Shown here piece after piece: positions 15,650 through 25,419 of a stretch of DNA of 64,000 nt (positions are counted from its first letter, which is position 1; each line of letters begins with the position of its first letter). Made by a program: the position numbers and the translations under genes. Source of the DNA: SIAJ01 sp036266155. GTDB lineage: Bacteria > Planctomycetota > Planctomycetia > Gemmatales > Gemmataceae. The notes beneath the pieces were generated by a model. It did no database searches and was not told where the DNA came from. It worked only from the letters and a program-made list of their open reading frames with translations. Location: assembly GCA_036266155.1 (NCBI GenBank), contig DATANR010000152.1, forward strand, positions 1 through 64,000, written 5' to 3'.

Positions 15650-18040
15650 TCATCCACCGCCAGGCCGTCCTGGGCGACCTGGTCCAGGTCCGCCGCCCGG
15701 ACCACCGGGGCCAGGTGGCACGCCTGGTCCGCTTGGCCCGCCGATGCCCGGGCCAGGGAACCCTGGAACCCCGCCACCCGGGCCAGGGAAGCCAGGAACG
15801 CCACCGCCAGGACCCGGGAATCCAGGCGTTCCAGGGGCACCCGTGCCCGGCGCGCCAGGCCCGCGAGCGACGATGTCGTCCAGCTTCAATCGCCGCGACG
15901 GCGATTGTTCTTTGGCCATGAAGTCGGCCCATTCCAGGCCAATTCCCATGAACCGTCGTACGTCGACGCCGGAGCCGGTGATGCTCGCGTTGCCAATCCC
16001 GTAGGCACGTCCAAAGGCGCCGACGACGGCTTCCCCATCCAGTTCCGCATCGCGCGGCAATCTGGTCATTTCATCCATGAAGGCGACGAACTCGTTGAAG
16101 CGCGCCTTGGCGAGGAAGTAAACCACGGACCACGAAAGCGTACGGGCCCGAGCATACAGTTCCTCGGCCGGCGTCGCCTTGCTATCGCCTTCTTCCGTCT
16201 TATTGCTAAGCGACTTCTGCAATTGCTCGGCCTTACGGGCACTGTGGAAGTGATCGTCGATCACGGTGTCCTTAAACAACTCCGGCGCGGTCATTTGCGA
16301 GATCAGCTTGGCGTCGCGCATTTCCTCGTAATAACGCATGTACGCCCAGTGCGGCCCGCCGCCGCCCGGATAGAGCGCGACCTGAAGCGTCTTCGCCTTG
16401 CCGGGGAACGGCCCCTTCGGCATTTCGAACAGGGCCGCGATGCCGAACCGCACCCATTCCGGGGCGAGCACGTTACGCGGCAACATGCCCGTCTCGCCGA
16501 AGATCTGCCGGGTGCCCTCGTGCGTGGCCGACGCGATTTCTGCTTCTTCCTGCATGCAGGCGTCGAGAAGTGCGAGCGTGCTGGCTCGTGCATATTCCGC
16601 GTAGGAGTTTGGAGCGTTCGGGTCCTTCTTCTTCGGCAGGTCCTTTGGCTCCTTCGCCTTGAACAGGTCTTCCGCGCGATACTTGCGATAGATGTCCTTG
16701 GTCACCTGGTCGAAGTTGACGCTGGCCTTGTCGAGCCGGCGGCCGCTGAACACGGCCAAGTTCTCCCGACGAGCGTGGAAACCGTCGGCGACCAGATTCG
16801 TGGCTTCGAACGTATCGCGATACTTCCGGAATTCGGTCGCGTCGCCGACGATGATCGCCACCAACTTCTCAGTCGGAGCCGGCAGTGCCTTGCCGCGAAT
16901 GGCGAACCACGTGTACACGGTCTTGAAGTTGTTCTCCAGGTACTCCAGTCGGCGGTTGGCGCTCTCCTGGGTGTTTTCCTGGTGCACGATCGCGTAGTGC
17001 TTGCTCACCGACATCGCTGCGTAGCTGAGCCGATCTTTCCAGGTGGCCGCTTTATCGGTCCGTTCGGCGTTGGCGGCCAGGATCGGCTTGACCTTGTTGA
17101 ACGTCTCGAGCGCCAGGTTAGTCGACGGCTTGAACTGGTCCTTCGCAGGGTGGTTGTTCAACTCGTCCATGATCTTGATCGCCTCATCGGGCATGCCCGT
17201 TTCCAGGCACCATTCGGCGAGGTTTACTTTGCCTTCCGGCGACCCGTATTGCTTGTTTCCGGGATGAGACTTTTCGACCAGTTGCTTCTTCGGCTCCGGA
17301 TACCGATCAATGCCTTTCTGGTCGTAACCGCGAATGTCCAATGTGATGTCGGCCAGTCGGCTGTCGACCCAGGTCGAGCCCCACTTGGTCTGGAAATAAA
17401 AGTTGCCGGCGACGCCAATCACTTCGGGTTTGCCGTCGGGACCATTGGCCCAGCGCGTACCCGCCTGGATCGCGTGGACTTTGTAGACGGGAATGACAGC
17501 CGTCACGTAATCGTCCGCACCGGCCGGCATCTGGGGAATGTTTTGCTGCGGGAACCCCGGCATGCCCGGCCCCCCCGGACCGCCACCGATGCCAACGAAC
17601 CCGGCGGCGCCAGCGTTGCCCTGGAAGCCACCCGGAGGGCCACCGACATTGCCACCTGGCGGCGGGCCACCTGCCATACCAAATACAGAGCCGCCGCTAG
17701 GCCCTGAGTAGGGCACGGTGTATGACATGCCGCCCGGTCGGCCCGGCCGGCCTGGGCCAGGACCACCTGGCCCAGGCCCGCCTGGACCACCAGGGCCAGG
17801 GCCAGGGCCCGCGTTCCCGAACTGCCCGCCCAGGTTGCCGAATTGGCCAGGGCCAGGCATACCGGGAGTGCCGGGGCCGATCGGCACACCGCCGAACCCG
17901 CCGCCGACGCCCTGGAACCCGCCACCCGGAACGGCCGTCATGACCGGCTTGTTCAACTGATAGCGGATGATGATGTATTCCGCGTTGGCAGCCGGCACGC
18001 CGAATAGGCATGCCGCGGCCGCCCACATCCATTTTCTCAT
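15650..18040 (-). CDS. Secreted DUF1570 protein with collagen-like tracts at both ends
   Basis: 796 residues. A signal peptide (cleavage near AANAE) precedes a G-P-G-rich collagen-like region (about 40-175), a globular core (about 180-740) and a second collagen-like tail with GGGVPGFPGP repeats (about 745-796). The core resembles DUF1570, whose members carry an HExxH-like peptidase motif. Here the corresponding site reads HEGTR (507-511), keeping His and Glu but lacking the second His, so metal-dependent proteolysis may be lost. Long Gly/Pro tracts suggest an extended stalk outside the cell. The next gene upstream (18177) is in the same direction 136 bp away and is also secreted. The ATG has a moderate AGGGA upstream. 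Confidence 0.75.
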   Translation of the reverse strand: MRKWMWAAAACLFGVPAANAEYIIIRYQLNKPVMTAVPGGGFQGVGGGFGGVPIGPGTPGMPGPGQFGNLGGQFGNAGPGPGPGGPGGPGPGGPGPGRPGRPGGMSYTVPYSGPSGGSVFGMAGGPPPGGNVGGPPGGFQGNAGAAGFVGIGGGPGGPGMPGFPQQNIPQMPAGADDYVTAVIPVYKVHAIQAGTRWANGPDGKPEVIGVAGNFYFQTKWGSTWVDSRLADITLDIRGYDQKGIDRYPEPKKQLVEKSHPGNKQYGSPEGKVNLAEWCLETGMPDEAIKIMDELNNHPAKDQFKPSTNLALETFNKVKPILAANAERTDKAATWKDRLSYAAMSVSKHYAIVHQENTQESANRRLEYLENNFKTVYTWFAIRGKALPAPTEKLVAIIVGDATEFRKYRDTFEATNLVADGFHARRENLAVFSGRRLDKASVNFDQVTKDIYRKYRAEDLFKAKEPKDLPKKKDPNAPNSYAEYARASTLALLDACMQEEAEIASATHEGTRQIFGETGMLPRNVLAPEWVRFGIAALFEMPKGPFPGKAKTLQVALYPGGGGPHWAYMRYYEEMRDAKLISQMTAPELFKDTVIDDHFHSARKAEQLQKSLSNKTEEGDSKATPAEELYARARTLSWSVVYFLAKARFNEFVAFMDEMTRLPRDAELDGEAVVGAFGRAYGIGNASITGSGVDVRRFMGIGLEWADFMAKEQSPSRRLKLDDIVARGPGAPGTGAPGTPGFPGPGGGVPGFPGPGGGVPGFPGPGIGGPSGPGVPPGPGGPGGGPGPGRPGRPGGG

Positions 18041-18176
18041 CGTCTGTCCCTTTCGCTCCAGGGGTCCGGCCGGGGTAGATTTGAACGATTATCCTATGCC
18101 GATTGTGTCGCGCCCGCACGGTCACTGCAAGTGGAAACTCCGTAACGTGCGGGACACAATACGCAGAACCAATCCG

Positions 18177-19595
18177 TCACGTCTTGGGCGTTGTTCCCTT
18201 CTTCGGATCAACGGGAGGCGTCGCCTTCGGATCCGGGGTCTTCAATACCGGCGGCGCCGGGGCCGGGGCTGCCGGGAACGGCAGAATGCTCGCCGCGTCA
18301 TCTTTGAACAAGTTAGCCGGCTGCGACAGCGCCCATTGCTTGGGCGGGTTATCTTTGGCCCAGTTCGTGATCGTTTGCACCTCGGCGCCGGTCGCCGCGC
18401 TCGCACCGTTCTTTTCGATTTGCGCCAGGAGGATGATTCCCAGGTTGGCGATCTGCCCGCACAACTCGGCGTTGCGACCTTTGGGAATGGTCTTCATCTG
18501 TTCGCGCCAAACGGCCAGATTATACGACCACCGGGCCGACAGAATCTTCCATTGCAAGAGGGGCAACGACTGCGTGGCCGACGCCCGTTCGCTGTCCAGA
18601 TTCGCCTCGCGGGCGTAAATGACCAGCATCTTCGCCATGGTGTAAGCCGCCAGGTCGAGGTTCTCCTCCGCATCGACTTTCATTTGGCAGAAACCGATGG
18701 AGGCTTCGGCACGCTCGGCGGCCGTAAACGGCGGCGTAACCGTGGGATCCATTTCCATTACGCGGGCCAGAGCCCATCCCGGGCGGAAGATCACGTCGCG
18801 GTTCGGCTTGCGGAGCACGGCGTCTTTAAAGCGGGCCAGAGCCGCCACGGCATCGCGGCGAATGAACTCAATGACCTGACGTTCCTTCTCATCCTTCGGC
18901 GTCCGCTTCTTCATCACGTAGTCGTTCAGGGCGATGCCGATCTCGCCCAACTTGGCCGTTCCCGCGGAACCCGGAAAGATCGGCCGCGTCACATCATTGA
19001 CGTCCGATTGTTCCAGCAAGTTCTTCAAGCCCTGGAACGCGTAGAGCTTCTCGGCTTCGGAAATGTTTTCGTTCTTGATGATGGTGAGGAACGGGTCGGC
19101 CAGCGACGGCGCCGGAATCTTGGCGGCGATCGACATCAGACGCACCGCATTGATTCGTTCGATCGGCTTACCTGAATTGTCGAGCACGACCTTCACCGCG
19201 TCGGCGATCGCCTTGCCGAATTCGTCCGAATACTCCAGCTGCTCTTGCGACGGCTTACCATTGGTGCCACCGCCGATCGGCAAATCGACAAAGGTCGTCA
19301 TCTCACCGCGGATCAGGCCGTCCATCGTCCGGTCGATCCCGGGCGGGAGCTTTTCCGTCGGGACTTCGCCGTTGTACGGTGGCTGGCAAATCGTGAAGGC
19401 GAGCCACTGAGCGACCTTTTTCAGATGTTCGCGATTGACCATCGGGTCGTCTTTGACGCGGATCGAGCCCGAACGCATCGAGTAGACGAAATTCTTCGAC
19501 CGGCCCGGATCGGGCGGCTTGGGAACTTCCGCAACTGCAATACCGGCAACGAGTAATCCAGCAACGACGGGAATCGCCCGAATTGAGAACATCAT
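18177..19595 (-). CDS. Secreted protein of unknown function next to DUF1570 gene
   Basis: 472 residues. Signal peptide at 1-22 (ending AGIAVAE), then an alpha-helical body with HEAT-like or ARM-like character (DAVKVVLDNSGKPIERINA, EAEKLYAFQGLKNLLEQ, RRDAVAALARFKDAVL), and a Pro/Lys-rich tail (PPVDPKKGTTPKT). No catalytic motif is recognised. Position and direction suggest expression with the DUF1570 gene downstream, possibly as an envelope pair. Two adjacent ATGs are possible starts; no Shine-Dalgarno sequence is clear. Confidence 0.65.
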   Translation of the reverse strand: MMFSIRAIPVVAGLLVAGIAVAEVPKPPDPGRSKNFVYSMRSGSIRVKDDPMVNREHLKKVAQWLAFTICQPPYNGEVPTEKLPPGIDRTMDGLIRGEMTTFVDLPIGGGTNGKPSQEQLEYSDEFGKAIADAVKVVLDNSGKPIERINAVRLMSIAAKIPAPSLADPFLTIIKNENISEAEKLYAFQGLKNLLEQSDVNDVTRPIFPGSAGTAKLGEIGIALNDYVMKKRTPKDEKERQVIEFIRRDAVAALARFKDAVLRKPNRDVIFRPGWALARVMEMDPTVTPPFTAAERAEASIGFCQMKVDAEENLDLAAYTMAKMLVIYAREANLDSERASATQSLPLLQWKILSARWSYNLAVWREQMKTIPKGRNAELCGQIANLGIILLAQIEKNGASAATGAEVQTITNWAKDNPPKQWALSQPANLFKDDAASILPFPAAPAPAPPVLKTPDPKATPPVDPKKGTTPKT

Positions 19596-19800
19596 GCGCG
19601 CACGCGGCAGAAGGGAAGGGGCAGCCCAACACGCACAACGGCCCTGCTCGAGTTCCGTTGGCGCGTTGGCACCATTATACCCGGAAAATATCAGTCAGAA
19701 ATGGTCGAATCAAGCGGTCCGGCCCAGAAGTTGAAGTTAACGTGCTGATCTTCCGAATCCAAGGATTCGTTGGCACTCGATCGACCGTGCAATCGCCGAT

Positions 19801-19940
19801 GGTCAGGTTTCCACCCTGTGGTGCCAGGCCTCCCGGCCTGGCATTCCCTCGGCAGGCCGGGAGGCCTGCCCCACTCCCGAGAGAGCAGGTTTCCAACCTG
19901 ACCGGAAAAGACGGGACAGGTTGGAAACCTGTCCAACTTG
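19801..19940. repeat. Composite of nested palindromic repeats
   Basis: TGCCAGGCCTCCCGGCCTGGCA (given here as two arms TGCCAGGCC and GGCCTGGCA, 19822-19843) is followed by GGCAGGCC and GGCCTGCC arms at 19851-19870, the two elements being inverted relative to one another. Then CAGGTTTCCAACCTG (19886-19900) is followed by its exact reverse complement CAGGTTGGAAACCTG (19917-19931). Several units occur in 140 bp. Confidence 0.7.
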
Positions 19941-20095
19941 GACGCCGGCAACGGACGTTTGGATCAACAATCAAAATCGCCACGGATGATTGCGATAACG
20001 ACCAGTTTTTGGCAGGTTCCTGGCGCCACTTTTCTCGGACCCATCCTCGACGCAAGAGCTGTCGGGCAAGGAGAATCCGTCAATTGCGAAGGTCA

Positions 20096-20129
20096 AAGAG
20101 CGCCAGACCCTAGAACCCCTGGCGCTCTT
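20096..20129 (-). terminator. Hairpin after the large Calx-beta/RTX gene
   Basis: AAGAGCGCCAG and CTGGCGCTCTT form a perfect 11-bp stem with a 12-base loop. On the minus strand it lies about 38 bases past the stop at 20167 and is followed by TGACC rather than a T run, so it is a plausible but not classical terminator. Confidence 0.5.
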
Positions 20130-20166
20130 CGTGGCGCCCTTTGATTGGCGCCCTTTGATTTTCGCC

Positions 20167-23100
20167 TCACAGGTACATCCAATACTCCGTCGTGTCGCGC
20201 CGGCGATCCGCCCACGGACCACTCGGGGCCGCGAAGAACCAATCGGTCCCCACGCCGCCCCACAAGTCGTCGATCGCGTTATCTTCCTGAATGGTCGTCG
20301 GGTTCAGGTAGTAAGTCCCGTTCTGCCCGCCGCTCAGGAACCCGCTAAGGTGGTCCATCTTCTGTTGCTGCGAGATGTCCGTCCGTCCCCATTCCAGACG
20401 CAGCATCCGCATGGCCGACAGGTCATCCTCGTACACGACCTTGTTGCCGATGAGGATGTCGTTGCCGCCGCCGCCGTTCAGGCTGTCGATGCCGAGGCCG
20501 CCCACCAAGATGTCCGGCCCATTCCCACCGGTGATCGTGTCGTTCCCCATTCCACCGACAAGCGCTGAAGCAACCAGTGCCGTGCTGCTCATCAAAAGGG
20601 TGTCGTTCCCATTGCCGCCGTGGAAGGCGACCGCACGGGGGAACTGGTAGGTCGTGCCGCTGATCACTGTTGATCGCGCTTCGATGTAATCGTTCCCGTC
20701 GCCGCCGTAGGCAAACACGGTCCCGACAACGCCGTTCTGCGTCGGCAACGTGAAGGTGCCGAGGTTTGCGCCATTCAACGTCACCGACACCGCTGAACTA
20801 TTGGACGTGGCCGCGAAGATGATGTTGTCCGCTCCCGGCGTACCACCAACGACCAGATCAATGCCGACCATACCAAACTGGATGACACTTAGCGACTTCT
20901 GCCAGGTCGGGCTGTAGTCGCTATCCTGGTCTACTACAAACGCGGTGACGTTGAAGTTCCCTTGGCCGGGGAACGCATGCGTCACGTTGGTCGCCGCGTT
21001 CGGCAGCCACTGATTCGTGTACTGCCCATCGCCCCAGCTAATGTAAATGTTGAACCCGGCCGCCCGATCGGCAGGCGACACATCCGTCGGCGTGAACGTG
21101 AACGTCGCGGGGTGATAGGCCACAACCGTCGTCGGCGCCGTCGACGACAGAGTCGGTGGCACGTTGTAGACGGACAGGTACTGTGCCGCAGTGCCGGAAC
21201 CGCGGTCGGCGTCGGTTACGGTCAACCGCACCAGGAAATTGCCACTGTTCGCGTACAGGTGCGAGATGGTCGGCCCAAGCATGGCCTGCGGGCTGCCGCT
21301 GACCACGTACCCGTCGCCGAAATCCCAAGTCACAGTCACGTTGCCGGTCGTGTTGTACTGGGCGAACCCTGACGCACGGCCTGGGTACGCCGACATCGAC
21401 TCAACCCCGTAATTGGTCATGATGTTCGTAACCTGCGGGGCCACGTCGTTGTCGACGATCGTCCCCAAGCCATCGGCATCAGCGATCGTGCCGAACGACG
21501 TTCCCGTCAGATGCAGGGTGAACGTCTCGTTCCCCTCGATGTGGTTATCCGCGATGAGTTGGATGTAGATGGTCTTCTGCGTCTGGCCCGCATCGAAATG
21601 AACGGCTCCCGTCGCGGCCGTGTAATCCGAACCCGCGGTCGCCGTGCCCGCCACGACGGTGTAGCCCACATCCACGGGCATGTTCGCCGCGTTGGACAAC
21701 GAGACCACGAACGGCATCGGCACGCTCTGCGGCACGCCGTTCGGGTAGGTGACGTCGCCCTCGGTCGCCTGTGCGTCGGCCACCGAAACCGCCGGCGGCG
21801 GGACCGCGTCGCGGAAGATCGACACCGTCGGCTGATGGCCTGCCGTCGTGTCGACACGGAGCTGGGAGTCGGGGGTCGCCACGAAACGCAGGCCGAGCAC
21901 ACTCGTCGTTGACAGCAAACCGGCCAGAGCTACCGGATCCAGGAAGATTGTTCGTGAACCGCTGCCGACCGGATCGATTGTGCCGAGCAGTACGCCGGAC
22001 GACGTGCCGTCGGCGAGCGTGATCGCCTGGTCGCCGGCATAGCCAAACACCTGGATGGGCTGGCTTCCGGGGTAGTAGTAGGTCTCGTTGAATGTGAGCG
22101 CTACCTGGGCGAAGTCGCCGCCCATCACGGCCGGATCGAGGTTGTATTCGAACAAGCCGCGATACTCGCGCGGCGACGGACCGCCGGCCACCGTCTGCGG
22201 TGAGGAGGCCGCGAACGTGTCGATGAAGTTGCCGCCCAAAGTCACCGTCGGATCCGACCCGCTGAAGTACTCGGCGTAGTAGCCATACGCCGCCGGCGTG
22301 CGGTTGAAGTCGTTGAAGTCGTCATTGCGGATCGTCCCGATGCCCTGCCAGCCCGCGAAGTTCACGCCGACGCCATTCCACAGATACACATTGAAATTCT
22401 CGTCGGATTCGATGGTCCGGTCGCCGGTGACCATGATGGTGATCGTCTTCGACACTTCGCCGGGCGCGAAGGTCAGGCTGCCCGTTGTGTACGCAAAATC
22501 GTACCCATACGCGGCAGTGCCCTCTTGCGTGAAGTAGTCGACGCTGATGGGAGTGAACGCCGGCTGCGACAGCGTGACGGTGAAGTTGAACGGCGTGCTG
22601 CCGGTCTTCCCCTCATAAGCGGTCACATTTCCGATGTTTACCCACGGCATGTCATCGTTGACGATCGTCCCGATGCCTGTGTCGTCGGCCAGCGTGGCGT
22701 TCGTCGGATCGGACAGGACCATCGAGAACGTCTCGTCCGGCTCAACTACTTCGTCGCCCCACATGTTCGCGTCGACCGTTTTGCTCGTCTCGCCCGGAGC
22801 GAACGTGAGCGTGCCGGAATTCGGATAGTAGTCGGACCACTCGGTCGCGGTTCCGTCGGCCACCGTGGCAAAGTTGACTGTAATCGGCTGGTCGGACGGC
22901 CGTGACAGCGTGACTGTGAACGTGACCGGCGTGCTATAGCCCTCCGGCGCCGAGGCATCGCTGATCGAGATCGTCGGCGGTGGCAGGTCCTCGAACGCGA
23001 CGAACGAGAAGACCCCGCCGGTCCAGAATGACGTCAACCCCGTCAGGTCCTGGGCTATCTGGAACACGTAGCCGCCCGCCGTCCCGACCGCGAGCGTGCC

Positions 23101-23892
23101 CTCCGCGGACAGGTCGATGTCGATCGGCGTCGCCGGGTAGTAGTAGCCCTGCGGCGGCGACAAAGTGATCGAGCCGAGCACGTTCCCATTGGGACCGAAC
23201 TTGACGATGCGGTTGTAGCTATAGTCCGTGGCAAAGATTTCGCCGTTCGCGTTAACGGCCAGATCCTTGAATTTGGATGCAATGCCATTGAGCGTGTACG
23301 GCAACGCGATCACATTTTCTTGGGCCCCTGTTGTGCGATCAAAAACAAACAGCTCGTTGTAGTCGTCGATTGAATAAAGCTTGCCATCGCGGCCGACGGT
23401 GGCGGTGATCATCGGCCAAGTGTTGCCGATCCGATCGGACGCTCCGGTATCCAGATTGAACCGCACGATGCCGGCCGCATAGGGCGAGTCGCTGCCGACC
23501 AGCATGTCGGCCGCGTAAACGTAATTGCCATAGCGCCCGAGTCCGCCGAAAGTGTAGGTGTTGAACGCCAGGTTCCACTGCTGAAACATGCCCGTGTACC
23601 CGAGCGAACTCCAGTTGGAACCGTCGAACGTACTCAGGACTGGATTGCTGACGCCGTTGAATACGCTGACTCGGCCGTCCGGGCCGGCGACCACATCGCG
23701 CGCCGCGTGTTCGCCCTGCGCGGGAATGGTGTTTGTCGACAGCAGCGTGCCATCGGCCGTAAACGTCTTCAGATATTGGTCGTAGGCCGGATACGAGCCG
23801 CCCACGGTGACAAATAGATTCGCGGACGGGAGAGTGCGACTTTCAAGATTGAGAACGGAGAGGCGGACCTTGCGGTCGATGGGCCGACGCAT
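20167..23892 (-). CDS. Large exported adhesin-like protein: propeller, Calx-beta, PKD and RTX repeats
   Basis: 1241 residues. The N-terminus carries LNLESRTLPSA (13-23), a LEPR-like export motif. Residues about 25-300 look like an NHL-type beta-propeller. Three Calx-beta domains follow near 305-410, 415-525 and 715-835, each ending in a GTIVNDD or GTIRNDD-like motif. Two PKD-like domains lie near 845-1030 (WDFGDG, ISWGDG). Calcium-binding RTX repeats (GGDGNDYIE, GGNGNDTLL, GGMGNDTIT, GGGGNDILI) span about 1040-1170. These modules bind calcium and serve in adhesion or surface layers. RTX repeats usually travel with type I secretion, but no such genes are nearby and the LEPR motif suggests another route. 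Ligand unknown. Confidence 0.85.
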   Translation of the reverse strand: MRRPIDRKVRLSVLNLESRTLPSANLFVTVGGSYPAYDQYLKTFTADGTLLSTNTIPAQGEHAARDVVAGPDGRVSVFNGVSNPVLSTFDGSNWSSLGYTGMFQQWNLAFNTYTFGGLGRYGNYVYAADMLVGSDSPYAAGIVRFNLDTGASDRIGNTWPMITATVGRDGKLYSIDDYNELFVFDRTTGAQENVIALPYTLNGIASKFKDLAVNANGEIFATDYSYNRIVKFGPNGNVLGSITLSPPQGYYYPATPIDIDLSAEGTLAVGTAGGYVFQIAQDLTGLTSFWTGGVFSFVAFEDLPPPTISISDASAPEGYSTPVTFTVTLSRPSDQPITVNFATVADGTATEWSDYYPNSGTLTFAPGETSKTVDANMWGDEVVEPDETFSMVLSDPTNATLADDTGIGTIVNDDMPWVNIGNVTAYEGKTGSTPFNFTVTLSQPAFTPISVDYFTQEGTAAYGYDFAYTTGSLTFAPGEVSKTITIMVTGDRTIESDENFNVYLWNGVGVNFAGWQGIGTIRNDDFNDFNRTPAAYGYYAEYFSGSDPTVTLGGNFIDTFAASSPQTVAGGPSPREYRGLFEYNLDPAVMGGDFAQVALTFNETYYYPGSQPIQVFGYAGDQAITLADGTSSGVLLGTIDPVGSGSRTIFLDPVALAGLLSTTSVLGLRFVATPDSQLRVDTTAGHQPTVSIFRDAVPPPAVSVADAQATEGDVTYPNGVPQSVPMPFVVSLSNAANMPVDVGYTVVAGTATAGSDYTAATGAVHFDAGQTQKTIYIQLIADNHIEGNETFTLHLTGTSFGTIADADGLGTIVDNDVAPQVTNIMTNYGVESMSAYPGRASGFAQYNTTGNVTVTWDFGDGYVVSGSPQAMLGPTISHLYANSGNFLVRLTVTDADRGSGTAAQYLSVYNVPPTLSSTAPTTVVAYHPATFTFTPTDVSPADRAAGFNIYISWGDGQYTNQWLPNAATNVTHAFPGQGNFNVTAFVVDQDSDYSPTWQKSLSVIQFGMVGIDLVVGGTPGADNIIFAATSNSSAVSVTLNGANLGTFTLPTQNGVVGTVFAYGGDGNDYIEARSTVISGTTYQFPRAVAFHGGNGNDTLLMSSTALVASALVGGMGNDTITGGNGPDILVGGLGIDSLNGGGGNDILIGNKVVYEDDLSAMRMLRLEWGRTDISQQQKMDHLSGFLSGGQNGTYYLNPTTIQEDNAIDDLWGGVGTDWFFAAPSGPWADRRRDTTEYWMYL

Positions 23893-24151
23893 GAGTGTTT
23901 CCGATTCGAGGGTGTAGCCAGGCGCGCGTGCCGAGTTGCGCCCGTATCAGACCCTAGATTCACCGATGGCGTTGTCAAATCGCCGGCGGACAGAAGTGAC
24001 TTTCCCTTCAGGTGGGGCCACACTGTTTCGCGGCCGGCCAAAACTGGGGCCGGATTGTGAAGACCTCCACTCGATATGAGGCGGTCACGCGATTGAAACC
24101 GGCGCGTCGGTTCCCTATTCAATCCCCGCTTGTTCAACCTGCACTTACAAA

Positions 24152-25330
24152 ATGCACATGCAACTTCCGAAGGGCTTTCGCTTCGCCGGCGTTCATAGCG
24201 GCCTCCGGGCATCCGAGCCCGGCCGGCTCGATCTGGCCCTGGTCGTCAGCGACACGCCCGCGGCGGCAGCGGGTGTGTTTACGCAAAATCGCGTCGTCGC
24301 CTCTCCGGTTCACCTCTGCCGCGAACGGCTGCCGCGCAACGATGCCCGCGGCTTTGTCGTCTGTTCCGGCAACGCCAACGCGTGTACCGGCGAACAAGGC
24401 ATGGCCGATGCCCGCCGGATGTCCGAGCTAGCGGCCCGCGAAGTTGGGTGTGCGGCCAACCAGTTCCTCGTCGCATCGACCGGCGTGATCGGCCGGCTTT
24501 TGCCGATGAACGTGTTTGAAACTGGCATCCCAGCAGCGGCGAAGCGACTCGGCGGCACAGTTGATCACTTCGACGCTGCCTCCCGCGCCATCCTGACCAC
24601 CGACACGCGGCCCAAGACGGCGTCGCGCAGCGTCGGTGCCTACGCAGTCACCGGGTTCGCCAAAGGCGCCGCCATGATCGGCCCCAACATGGGGACCATG
24701 CTCGGCTTCGTACTGACTGACGCGCCGGTACGTTCCGCGGATTTGCAGACAATCCTCCGCGACGCCGTCGAGGGCACCTTCAACTGCATCAGCGTCGAGG
24801 GCCACACGAGCACGAACGACACGGTGCTCATTCTGGCTAATGGTTCGGGCACTCCGCTCGCGGGGGCCGAATTACAAGCGTTCACCACCGCGGTGCGCGC
24901 GATCTGTGCCGACCTTGCACGCGGTGTCGCGTCCGACGCCGAGGGCGCCGAGCATCTGGTCACGATCGACGTGGAAGGCTGCCGCACCGACGCCGACGCG
25001 AAGCGCATCGCGAAGACGATTGCGGAGAGTGCCCTCGTGAAGACCGCGATCTTCGGGGCCGACCCGAACTGGGGCCGCTTCGTGTCAGCGGCCGGCTACG
25101 CGGGCGTCGATTTTGCGGAAGCCGATCTAACGTTGTGGATGGGCCCGTTCGAGCTTTATCGGGCCGGCGTACCACTGCTGTTCGATGCCAAGGCCGCGTC
25201 GGCGTATTTGAAGGACAACCGCGAGGTCGGCATGCGGCTCGTGTTCACGCTGGGCTCGGGCCGCTGCCGGTTCTACACGTGCGACCTGACGCCGGAGTAT
25301 GTGCGGCTGAACGCGGACTATACGACTTGA
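24152..25330 (+). CDS. argJ: Bifunctional glutamate N-acetyltransferase / amino-acid acetyltransferase ArgJ
   Basis: 392 residues, normal length. ArgJ transfers the acetyl group of N-acetylornithine to glutamate, so recycling it in arginine synthesis; bifunctional forms also use acetyl-CoA. The self-cleavage region KGAAMIGPNMGTMLGF (171-186) places the nucleophile at Thr182, after Gly instead of the usual Ala. FGADPNWGR and the C-terminal LNADYTT are conserved family blocks. Two ATGs six bases apart can start the frame; none has a clear Shine-Dalgarno. No other arg gene is adjacent. The next gene follows by 89 bp in the same direction. Confidence 0.95.
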   Translation: MHMQLPKGFRFAGVHSGLRASEPGRLDLALVVSDTPAAAAGVFTQNRVVASPVHLCRERLPRNDARGFVVCSGNANACTGEQGMADARRMSELAAREVGCAANQFLVASTGVIGRLLPMNVFETGIPAAAKRLGGTVDHFDAASRAILTTDTRPKTASRSVGAYAVTGFAKGAAMIGPNMGTMLGFVLTDAPVRSADLQTILRDAVEGTFNCISVEGHTSTNDTVLILANGSGTPLAGAELQAFTTAVRAICADLARGVASDAEGAEHLVTIDVEGCRTDADAKRIAKTIAESALVKTAIFGADPNWGRFVSAAGYAGVDFAEADLTLWMGPFELYRAGVPLLFDAKAASAYLKDNREVGMRLVFTLGSGRCRFYTCDLTPEYVRLNADYTT

Positions 25331-25419
25331 AGCGTCAGGCGGGCTCCGCGCATTGGAGCCATGCCAGGAACGCGCCGATCTGATACGCTGGATCGTGCTG
25401 CTGCACTCCGGGGCCGTTC

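Larger units (their letters stand above)
19596..20166. other. 571-bp intergenic region, repeats only
   Basis: No gene is supported between the 5' end of the 18177 gene and the 3' end of the 20167 gene. It holds a composite palindromic repeat (19801-19940), a terminator-like hairpin (20096-20129) and a tandem pair of the 14-mer GGCGCCCTTTGATT (20133-20160). Short open frames here are low complexity or repeat-derived. Confidence 0.6.

Noticed and set aside
15479..17707. 742-codon plus-strand open frame
   Set aside because: Antisense to the DUF1570 gene; it contains only shadow-type composition, and its start overlaps the promoter region of the BON gene.
19675..20055. Possible small gene in the 19.6-20.2 kb gap
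   Set aside because: Most of its codons lie in the composite palindromes; no ribosome binding site or conserved motif is visible.
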